Part shown: positions 1-7,400 of the stretch, piece by piece
Position numbering within the stretch: the stretch's first letter is position 1
How the letters are laid out: every line of letters starts with the position of its first letter
Origin: Wenzhouxiangella sp.
GTDB lineage: Bacteria > Pseudomonadota > Gammaproteobacteria > Xanthomonadales > Wenzhouxiangellaceae
DNA length: 11,598 bases
Assembly (NCBI GenBank): GCA_007119095.1
Contig: SKQI01000104.1
Location: forward strand, 1-11,598
Direction: 5' to 3'
Notes under the pieces: model-generated
What the model saw: the letters and a program-made list of their open reading frames with translations, nothing else
Told to the model about the DNA's origin: nothing
Databases searched by the model: none
Made by a program: the position numbers and the translations under genes

Positions 1-207
1 GACGCTTCGGGTCAATCTTTCTTCGGCCCCGTAACCGGCATCACCGCCAGTGACGCCGGCATTGTTGATCCGCAGGGCTCCTCCAGTCTGTTCCAGTTTG
101 AGATGGAGTCGGGCGAGTTCAGCCTGACCGTTGAATTGCTTGAGGTCGACGGGTTCGACCTGGATTGGCTGGGAGAGGGTACCACCAACTTCACCGTTGT
201 CGACTGA
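1..207 (+). CDS. C-terminal fragment of an acidic protein of unknown function
   Basis: An open frame enters from the left edge and ends at TGA 205-207, leaving 68 residues. The fragment is rich in Asp and Glu with almost no Lys or Arg, and ends in alternating hydrophobic and polar residues (FSLTVELLEVDGF, then TTNFTVVD), which suggests beta strands. It contains no cysteine and no hydrophobic membrane segment. This composition fits the end of a secreted or surface protein, but that is inference and I do not recognise a family. A strong hairpin 33 bp after the stop suggests that transcription ends here, separating it from relA. The start and most of the protein lie outside the window. Confidence 0.7.
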   Translation, partial: DASGQSFFGPVTGITASDAGIVDPQGSSSLFQFEMESGEFSLTVELLEVDGFDLDWLGEGTTNFTVVD

Positions 208-239
208 TCGAGTAGTCCATCGGCTGGCTGTATGAACAA

Positions 240-273
240 CAGCGGCGACCTCCTTCCGACGAGGTCGCCGCTG
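240..273 (+). terminator. 13-bp perfect hairpin, probable transcription terminator
   Basis: The arm at 240-252 (C then AGCGGCGACCTC) is the exact reverse complement of 261-273, with an 8-base loop (CTTCCGAC). The stem is GC-rich and would be very stable. It sits 33 bp after the stop of the upstream gene and about 145 bp before relA. No T-run follows on the plus strand (GCCGTCCAAC), so it is not a textbook intrinsic terminator. It could instead stabilise the 3' end of the mRNA or be a protein-binding palindrome. Confidence 0.55.
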
Positions 274-364
274 CCGTCCAACGCTCCCACCGGGCCGAAC
301 CAAAGCGGTAGCGCCACTGGCATCAGCTTCGCCATCTCGCCTCGGCGTCGCCCGTTCATGCCTG

Positions 365-373
365 TGCTAGCAT
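365..373 (+). promoter_or_regulatory. Candidate extended -10 promoter for relA
   Basis: The sequence TGCTAGCAT gives a TGn extension directly followed by TAGCAT, which matches TATAAT at four of six positions. Its first eight bases form the palindrome TGCTAGCA. Initiation would fall near 380, giving a leader of about 40 bases before the ATG at 419. I see no convincing -35 box 16-18 bp upstream, as is common for extended -10 promoters. This is a weak call. The remainder of 274-418 shows no other structure I can support. Confidence 0.35.
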
Positions 374-418
374 GCAGCGATCTGGCCCGATTCTCATTGA
401 ACAGTAAGTTTGCTACCC

Positions 419-2554
419 ATGAAACCTGCAAGCGGCCAGGCATTCCTGGAAAGCTGGATCGAAGGATACGCTGGCAAGGTCTCATCAACGGACGCCGCTG
501 CACTGCGGGCCGCCTTGCCCAGCCTGGCGAGCATCGCCGAATCTGACAAACGCCTGACCGGGCAAGCACTTAGCGCGCTGGAGAGACTGTCGCCGGACAG
601 TGATACGGTCATGGCCACGCTCCTGCTGGCCTGTCAGGCAAAAAGTGCAGACGGCAGCGATGCTCCGCCGGCCCGGCCTGAAGCACACAAGCTCCTTGAT
701 CAGCTGTCAGCACTGACCCACTTCGGCCAGACCTATCTTCCCGATGATGCCGCCAGGGCAGAAGGGCTGAGACGCCTGCTGCTGGCGCTGGTGGACGATG
801 TTCGCGTGGTACTGATTGCCCTGGCCTGGCAGCTTGCTCGTCTGCGCCTGGCTGCCGGTCTGGACGAGGAGACGCGGCGACGGCTGGCGCATGAAACCCA
901 GCTGATCCACGCGCCGCTGGCCAATCGGCTGGGCATCTGGCAGCTGAAGTGGGAACTGGAAGACCTGGCGTTTCGCTATCGAGAGCCGCGCACGTATGAA
1001 AACATACGGCGCCTGGTTGCCGAGCGCCGCAGCGACCGCGAAGCATTCATCTCGGCCTTCATGGCAAGGCTGCGCGAGGTGGTGATCGAGGCCGGCATTC
1101 AGGCCGAGATCACCGGCCGGGCCAAGCATATCTACTCGATCTGGCGCAAGATGCAGCGCAAGGGTCTGGATTTCCACGAGCTGTTCGATGTGCGTGCCGT
1201 GCGCGTGCTGGTCGACAACGTGACCGAATGCTATACCGTGCTTGGCCTGGTTCATACCCACTGGCAGCCCGTGCCCGGCGAGTTCGATGACTACATCACC
1301 AACCCCAAGGCAAACCTCTACCAGTCCCTGCACACGGCAGTAACCGGTTCGCGCGGCCGCGTGGTGGAAGTTCAGATCCGCACCCACGACATGCATCGCC
1401 ACGCCGAGCTGGGTGTTGCTGCACACTGGCGCTACAAAGAAGGCGGGCCGCGCGATGCCGGGCTGGAAAAGCGCATCGGCACGATGCGCAAGCTGCTCGA
1501 AGGGCTGGAGTCGGAAGACGATGACAGCAGCCTGCTGGAAAGTTTCCAGAACGCGACCAGCGAAGACCGGGTCTATGTGCTCACCCCGCGAGGCGAGGTC
1601 AAGGATCTGGCCGCCGGCGCCACGCCGCTGGATTTCGCCTACCTGGTCCATACCGAAGTCGGGCATCGTTGCCGCGGGGCTCGCGTCAACGGCCGCATCG
1701 TACCGCTAACCACGCCGCTGAAGAATGGCGATCGGGTTGAAATCCTCACGGCCAAGGAACCCCGACCCTCCCGTGACTGGCTGAGCCCGCGCCTGGGCTA
1801 TATCCGTACCGCCCGGGCCCGGTCCAAGGTGCGGCACTGGTTCAAGCAGGCGAACTACGAAGACAATCTGGCAGCCGGCCGCCAGGCCGTGGAAACCGAA
1901 TTCAGGCGTCTTGAGCTGGACCCGGCCGAGCTGGAAAAGATTCTGAGGGTCTACAACTTCAAACGCGTTGACGACCTGCTCGTTGCCGTTGGCAGCGGTG
2001 ATCTGACCGTGGGTCAGCTGGCCGGCGCCGTCGAACGCCTGCATGCCCAGGCCAATGCCCCGACCACCCTGGCCGTTCAAAAACCAACGCCCCAAGCCCG
2101 CGACAAGGACGACATTCGCATCGAGGGCGTGGGAAACCTGCTCTATCAGCTTTCGCGCTGCTGCCAGCCGGTGCCCGGCGATCCAATCGGCGGCTATATC
2201 ACCCGCGGCCGCGGCATCAGCATCCACCGTCAGGATTGCCGCCAATTCATTCACCTGGGCAACCAGCACCCGGAGCGGATCATGGAGGTGCGCTGGGCTG
2301 ACCGGGCCAGCAGCCGCTACCCGGCCCGCATCCTGATCGAAGCCTGGGATCGACGCGAGCTGATCCGCGACATCGGCCAGCTTCTGGCCAGCGAAGGGGT
2401 GAACGTGTCGGCCATGAATGCCGGCCACAGCGAGCTGGATGAACAGGTACGTATCGAGCTGACCGTACAGGTGAGCGATTTTGATCAATTAGCCTCCCTG
2501 CTGAACAGGCTACAGGCCATCACCAGCGTGATCAGCGCACGCCGACTGAAGTAA
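419..2554 (+). CDS. relA: RelA, monofunctional (p)ppGpp synthetase of the stringent response
   Basis: This enzyme transfers pyrophosphate from ATP to GTP or GDP on stalled ribosomes, making the alarmone (p)ppGpp. The 711-residue product follows long-form RelA/SpoT order: N-terminal hydrolase-like region (about 65-200), synthetase (about 227-342), TGS domain (about 384-445), helical region (about 450-550), conserved-cysteine domain with the CC pair at 581-582 plus H603 and C607, and a C-terminal ACT domain (about 633-710). The hydrolase region lacks the HDxxED motif of bifunctional enzymes. The synthetase has EFDD at 288-291, the ExDD signature of synthetase-only RelA, and VVEVQIRT with the catalytic Glu near 317. 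ATG at 419 was preferred to the in-frame TTG at 410; neither has a strong ribosome site (AGTAAG at 403-408 is the best). The length is slightly below E. coli RelA (744). A separate SpoT would be expected elsewhere in the genome. A glycosyltransferase gene follows after 3 bp. Confidence 0.95.
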   Translation: MKPASGQAFLESWIEGYAGKVSSTDAAALRAALPSLASIAESDKRLTGQALSALERLSPDSDTVMATLLLACQAKSADGSDAPPARPEAHKLLDQLSALTHFGQTYLPDDAARAEGLRRLLLALVDDVRVVLIALAWQLARLRLAAGLDEETRRRLAHETQLIHAPLANRLGIWQLKWELEDLAFRYREPRTYENIRRLVAERRSDREAFISAFMARLREVVIEAGIQAEITGRAKHIYSIWRKMQRKGLDFHELFDVRAVRVLVDNVTECYTVLGLVHTHWQPVPGEFDDYITNPKANLYQSLHTAVTGSRGRVVEVQIRTHDMHRHAELGVAAHWRYKEGGPRDAGLEKRIGTMRKLLEGLESEDDDSSLLESFQNATSEDRVYVLTPRGEVKDLAAGATPLDFAYLVHTEVGHRCRGARVNGRIVPLTTPLKNGDRVEILTAKEPRPSRDWLSPRLGYIRTARARSKVRHWFKQANYEDNLAAGRQAVETEFRRLELDPAELEKILRVYNFKRVDDLLVAVGSGDLTVGQLAGAVERLHAQANAPTTLAVQKPTPQARDKDDIRIEGVGNLLYQLSRCCQPVPGDPIGGYITRGRGISIHRQDCRQFIHLGNQHPERIMEVRWADRASSRYPARILIEAWDRRELIRDIGQLLASEGVNVSAMNAGHSELDEQVRIELTVQVSDFDQLASLLNRLQAITSVISARRLK

Positions 2555-2557
2555 GCG

Positions 2558-3619
2558 ATGACGGATTCAACGCCGGCAGTCAGCCTGATCATTCCAAACT
2601 GGAATGGCGCCCATCACCTGGTCGATTGCCTGGACTCGCTGTACGACCAGTGTCGAAACGGAGTCGAAGTGGTGGTGGTCGACAATGCGTCGTCCGATAG
2701 CTCGCTGGCGCTGCTGGAGAGCCGCTACCCCTGGGTAGCGCGGATTGCGCTGGACGACAACCTCGGGTTTTCTGCAGCGGTCAACGCCGGCATACGGGCA
2801 ACCTCCGCGCCGCTGGTCGTGTTGCTGAACAACGACACCCGGGTCGCGCCCGACTGGCTGCAACAATTGGTGACAGGCTTGAACCAATATCCCGAAGCCT
2901 CCTTTGCTGCCAGCAAGATGCTGCTGTTCGACCCGCCGCACCGGATCGATTCGGCCGGTGATCATTTTTCCCTGCTGACCGGCGCCGGCTTCAATATCGG
3001 CGCCGGCGAGCCGGCCGAGTCCCATGCCGACCCGGCCTGGGTGCTGGGCGCCTGCGCCGGTGCCGCAATCTACCGACGCTGCCTGTTCGAAGACATAGGC
3101 CTGTTTGACGAAGACTTTTTCCTGGTTTTCGAAGACGTCGACCTGGATCTTAGAGCCCAGGTCGCCGGACATCGCTGCATTTACCTGCCCGATGCGGTGG
3201 TCTATCACAAGCGCGGCGCATCCACCGACAACACCAGCCGGGCAGTCGCCGCGCGCGCCTGGCGCAACCAGATCTGGGTGGCCGGCAAGAATCTGCCCCC
3301 CTTGTTGCTGGGCTGGTGGTCGCTGATCTTTGTCCTGGAACTGATTCGCCTGGTGATTTTTTCGGTGATCGCCCGAATGTGGCGCAACCTGGTTCAGCGA
3401 CGCAAGCCGCCGGCTGTCAGCGCGGAAGCCCTGGACAAGTCACAGCCGGCACCCAGCTGGCGCCAGGGCACCCTGGTCGGTCACCTGTGGCCCGAGTTTC
3501 GTCATGCCCTGCGGCTGCTACCGGCCAAGCGGAGGGAGATTCAACCGCTGCGGCGGATCAGCAGCCTGCGCCTGCTCCGGATTCTGCTGAAAACCCGGCG
3601 ACCGCTGGAGCATTCCTGA
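2558..3619 (+). CDS. Family 2 glycosyltransferase with C-terminal membrane segment
   Basis: This is a predicted GT-A fold transferase adding a sugar from a nucleotide-sugar donor to a growing surface glycan at the inner face of the cytoplasmic membrane. Visible motifs of the 353-residue product are SLIIPNWNG (9-17), VVVDNASSD (39-47, nucleotide binding), DNLGFSAAVNAG (67-78), the metal-binding NND at 91-93, GACAGAAIYRR (164-174), EDVDLDLR (192-199, region of the catalytic base) and H217. This set is typical of WbbL-like rhamnosyltransferases, but the sugar cannot be assigned. A hydrophobic stretch at about 247-273 (LPPLLLGWWSLIFVLELIRL) is probably a membrane anchor, followed by a basic tail rich in Arg and Lys. 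The gene starts 3 bp after relA, with only weak GAAG/AGTAAG sequence before the ATG, so it is probably co-transcribed with relA and may use ribosomes finishing it. Confidence 0.88.
   Translation: MTDSTPAVSLIIPNWNGAHHLVDCLDSLYDQCRNGVEVVVVDNASSDSSLALLESRYPWVARIALDDNLGFSAAVNAGIRATSAPLVVLLNNDTRVAPDWLQQLVTGLNQYPEASFAASKMLLFDPPHRIDSAGDHFSLLTGAGFNIGAGEPAESHADPAWVLGACAGAAIYRRCLFEDIGLFDEDFFLVFEDVDLDLRAQVAGHRCIYLPDAVVYHKRGASTDNTSRAVAARAWRNQIWVAGKNLPPLLLGWWSLIFVLELIRLVIFSVIARMWRNLVQRRKPPAVSAEALDKSQPAPSWRQGTLVGHLWPEFRHALRLLPAKRREIQPLRRISSLRLLRILLKTRRPLEHS
3607..3610 (+). promoter_or_regulatory. Ribosome binding site that fixes the start of the second glycosyltransferase
   Basis: GGAG lies 8 bases before the ATG at 3619. 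The open frame extends another 101 codons upstream, to a GTG at 3316, but that stretch would overlap the coding part of the preceding gene and has no family similarity. The ATG at 3619 gives a product beginning PARTGALIIAYHPD, the normal beginning of a GT2 domain. Together these favour 3619. Confidence 0.7.
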
Positions 3620-4491
3620 TGCCTGCCAGAACCGGTGCGCTGATCATTGCCTATCACCCCGATCAAGGACAGATCGAGGCCCTCTGTGAGCGAATTGCTC
3701 CCCAGGTCGACCGTGTGCTGATCATCGATAACAGTGAGCCACCGGCCGGGCTTGAACCTGCGGATGCGCGGGTAATCGAACCCGGAACGAACCTAGGCGT
3801 CGGTGAAGCGATCAACCTTGGCGTCAGCCAGTTGATCGCCGATGATTGCGGCCAGGTCTTGCTGCTGGACCAGGACAGTAGGCCTGCCAGTGACATGGTC
3901 GCCAGACTGCTGCATTGCCTGCAACAGTCGAAAGCCCGGGGAGAGCGTGTGGCCGCCGTCGGGCCGGTGATTCGCGACCAGGCCAGCGGCGAAGATGCGC
4001 CGTTTGTCCGCTTCGCCCTGCCGTTCAACCGTCATCTGCGCCAGCGCCAAGGTGCGGTAGCCTGTGACTTTCTGATCACCTCTGGCACGCTGATTGACCT
4101 GGAATGCTGGCCATCGGTCGGCCCGATGCGAGGCGCCTGGTTCATCGACAGTATTGACATGGAGTGGTGCTTTCGTGCCCGGCGGGCCGGTTTTACCGTG
4201 CTGGGCTGCTTCGATACCTGGCTGGAACATGCCATTGGACAGCGACAGTACGCCCTGCCCGGCCAGCGCCTGGCCTTTCGCCATCATGGTCCAGAGCGGC
4301 TGTACACCATGATGCGCAACCGGGTTTTTCTGTATCGCAGTCAGGCACCCGTGGCCTGGGTCATTCAGGACCTGCTGCGAGCGGCAGCGAAACTGGCCTG
4401 GTTCAGCCTGCTGGTGCCGCCGCGCTGGCGCAATACCCGCGCCATGCTGCGAGGCCTGCGCGAGGGGCTGCTTACGCGCCCCGTGCCCTGA
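3619..4491 (+). CDS. Rhamnosyltransferase-like family 2 glycosyltransferase
   Basis: The 290-residue product has the marks of the dTDP-rhamnosyltransferase subgroup of GT2 (RfbF/RfbN-like): ALIIAYHPD (7-15), VLIIDNS (33-39), GTNLGVGEAINLGV (56-69), the DQDS metal-binding motif at 94-97, DFLITSGTLI (150-159), FIDSIDMEWCFRAR (175-188, containing the presumed catalytic Asp) and RLYTMMRNRVFLYR (227-240), a diagnostic C-terminal block. It probably adds rhamnose or a similar deoxyhexose to an O-antigen or exopolysaccharide acceptor; the exact donor is inference. No full membrane segment is obvious, though the region about 244-267 is amphipathic and may dock on the membrane. Its ATG shares one base with the preceding TGA (TGATG), suggesting translational coupling and balanced production of both transferases. 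Its last 20 bp overlap the end of the convergent large glycosyltransferase gene. Confidence 0.88.
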   Translation: MPARTGALIIAYHPDQGQIEALCERIAPQVDRVLIIDNSEPPAGLEPADARVIEPGTNLGVGEAINLGVSQLIADDCGQVLLLDQDSRPASDMVARLLHCLQQSKARGERVAAVGPVIRDQASGEDAPFVRFALPFNRHLRQRQGAVACDFLITSGTLIDLECWPSVGPMRGAWFIDSIDMEWCFRARRAGFTVLGCFDTWLEHAIGQRQYALPGQRLAFRHHGPERLYTMMRNRVFLYRSQAPVAWVIQDLLRAAAKLAWFSLLVPPRWRNTRAMLRGLREGLLTRPVP

Positions 4492-7400
4492 GATCGCTCT
4501 CCATCGCCTTCAGCGCCCGCCGTGCTGCCTGGCGCGAGAAATACTGCTCCACGTTGGCCAGGCCGGCCGTTGAAACCGCTTCCCAAAGCTCGGCATCTTC
4601 GTGCAGACGCACCACTTCAGCAGCAAAGTCCTCGGCGCTGTCGGCCACCAGCACATCTTGCCCGTGAACCAGGAACATGCCCTCGGCGGCGCAGCTTGTG
4701 GCGACAACCGGCAAGCCGTGGGCCATGGCCTGATTGACCTTGCCCTTGACCCCGGCGCCATAGCGCAGCGGTGCTACCGACACCCGGCAGCGCTCCAGAT
4801 ACGGCTGCAGATCCTCGACGAAACCGTGCACTTGCACGCCAGGTTCATCCAGCTCGCGGATTTCCGGCGGCATCCGGCTGCCGATCAGGTGCAACTCCAT
4901 GTCAGGGATGGCTTCGCGAACGCGCGGAAAGATCTCTTCGACCAGCCAGCGCGCCGCATCGACATTGGGAACGTGCTGGAAACCGCCGACGAACAGCAAA
5001 CCGCGGCGGTCGGCCCAGTCGCGGGCGCGACCGTGCACGGTGTGGATATTGGAGACGATGCGAACGTCAGCCTCCGGCACCAGTTCGCTCAGCAAGGTCT
5101 GCTCGACCGGGCTGACGACCAGGGTTGCCTCACAGGCCTGGATCAGGGCCAGCTCTTCTTTACGGGTGGCAGCTGCCCGTTGGGCAATATCTTCTGCACC
5201 GGTCAGCTCGGCCTCCCGCTGCTCGCGCAGGAAGTGCAGGTCTACGGTATCGAACACCAGCGGTGCCTGCGGCGCGTGGCGACGCAGCAGATCCAGCATC
5301 GGCGCCAGGACGTAGTGACGGCTGACCAGAATCAAATCCAGGTCCGCACCATGCTGTTTCAACCAGGGTTCCAGCATATTGACCTGGGGTGCGCACAACA
5401 CCTCGATACCGGCTTGTTCCAGCTGCTCGCTGTAGCCGGCCACGCGCAGGCGATTCTCCGGCATGAAGCTGACCTGGTAACCCAGGTCGCGCAACAGCTC
5501 CATCATCGCCACCACGCGCACTGATCCAGAGTCGTGATCCGGCTGCGGGGTAACTGCATCGATCAGCAGCAGGCGGCGCGGCAGGCGCCGGTAACGCAGG
5601 TGGCGAACCGGGTCGGCACGCTCGAAGTCCGGCTCGGCCGGCGGGTGCTCGGCCAGCATGTCAGCCCAGCGCTCGCGGAACTTGTCGCGATTGACCGCCT
5701 GGTAGCGCTTGGCACCGCTGGACTCGTCAGTGCCGGAAGTCGCCCCTTCGTGGTGAATAATGGTTGCGCGGGGCTGGTAAATCACCTTGCCGCCGCCAGC
5801 CCGAACCTTGAAGCACAGATCAGTATCTTCGTAGTAAGCGGGTCGATAGTGGGTATCGAACCCGCCCAGTTCGTGAAATGCCTGGCGTCGAATGGCGAGA
5901 CAAGCACCCGAGACGTAGTCGGCCTCGCTCAAGAAATTGTATTGCGGTAGCTCGGGGTCATCGCCACGGCCATAGTTCCAGCCGCTGGCATCGCTGAAGA
6001 TCAGCCCCCCGGCCTCTTGCAGGCGCCCATCCGGGTAAACCAGCTTGGCGCCGACGATGCCCACCTTGGCATCATTCTCGAACGGCATCAGCAGGGCATC
6101 CAGCCAGCCTTCGGTAACGGTGGTGTCGTTGTTCAGAAACACCAGGAATTCGCCGCGCGCAGCCTCGGCGCCGCGATTGCAACTATCGATGAAGCCGGCG
6201 TTATCGGCATTACGCAACACGCGCAGACCTTCACAATCGGCCAGGTAAGCAGCGGTGTTATCGCTGGAACAATCATCGACCACGATGACCTCGAAGTCGG
6301 CGCGGCAAGGATGGTCGAGCAGGCTGTTCAGGCAGGCAGCGGTCAGTTCGACCTTGTTGTAGACCGGGATGACAATGCTGACCGCAGGCTGCTCGACAGG
6401 CGCCAATGTAACCGGCTGGAGCACGGCAGCCGGCACCGGTTCCATGGTTTCCGGCTGATCGGGTTCAGGTGCAACCTTGGTTCCGGGCGAAATTTGCCCA
6501 GCCGACGCTTGCCCGGGCAACGGCTGCTGGTGCAGCCGAGCCAGGGTCGCCGACAATCCGTCCCGGCGCAGACTGGCCAACAGAGCGGCCAGCAGACCTG
6601 GCCAGAGCAACGGGTTCCAGGCTCGTCGATCGCGCAGCTTGCGCGCCAGCCGGGCGAAAAAACGAATCGGCCTGGTCAACCGCCAGGAACGACTGTTCAA
6701 CACCAGATCCAGGTGCATCTGCAGGGCATCGGCCCGATACCGGTTGAGGTTCAAGTTGTGGACCAGCTCGTCGCGCTCGCCTTGCAAGCGGGAAAGCTCG
6801 GCTTTGCGCAACACGAGGCGCTGCTGCAAGGTAGCCAGTTCCTCGCCAAGCGCGCGCAGCTGTTCAGCCTGCTCGGCAGCCAGGGCGGCCTGCTCCTGGC
6901 CCCAACGCTCGCGCTCGCCGAGATCAATCCGAGCCTGCTCCAGTGCCTCATTCAGCTCCTGCGCCCACTGGCTGCGGGCTTCAAACTCGGACTGCAACCG
7001 AGTCAGGGCTTGACCCGTTTCGTCCAGCGACAGCTCAAGCGAGCGCGCCCAGCGGGTGCGATCATCGGCCAGACGTTCCTGACGCCGGGCCCATTCGGTG
7101 CGCCTGGCCAGCTCTGCCTGCATGGTGCCAATCTTCTGGTCGGCGGCTGCCAGTTCGCGAATCCTTGTCCCCAGCGCGTGCAAGGCGAAACCCAACTGTG
7201 GCGAGCTCGGCAGTGCGCCGTAGTCGGCAAGCTGCACAAAAGGCACCACGTCACGATAGCGGTCCATGCTCTCTGCCAGGGTTGGCTCGGGGCGGGCGTT
7301 GCCGGCCAACTGGCTCAGCCTACCGGGATTCCCGGCCAGATCCCGGATGGTGCCAATCAGGCTCGAAGCATTTGGTTCGAACAGAATGCCGTCTCGACCA

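Noticed and set aside
232..546. A 104-codon plus-strand open frame between the partial gene and relA
   Set aside because: It begins at the hairpin, runs into relA in another frame, and has no ribosome site or recognisable sequence.
707..1666. A 319-codon minus-strand open frame inside relA
   Set aside because: It is antisense to the conserved synthetase region, whose protein match to RelA is unmistakable, and has no motif of its own.
419..2554. Possibility that the RelA/SpoT gene is a bifunctional SpoT/Rel
   Set aside because: The hydrolase region has no HD metal-binding motif, and the synthetase has EFDD rather than the RxKD form of bifunctional enzymes.
3316..3618. Upstream extension of the rhamnosyltransferase-like gene by 101 codons
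   Set aside because: The extension overlaps the coding sequence of the preceding glycosyltransferase and looks like out-of-frame translation. The ATG at 3619 with GGAG upstream gives a normal GT2 beginning.
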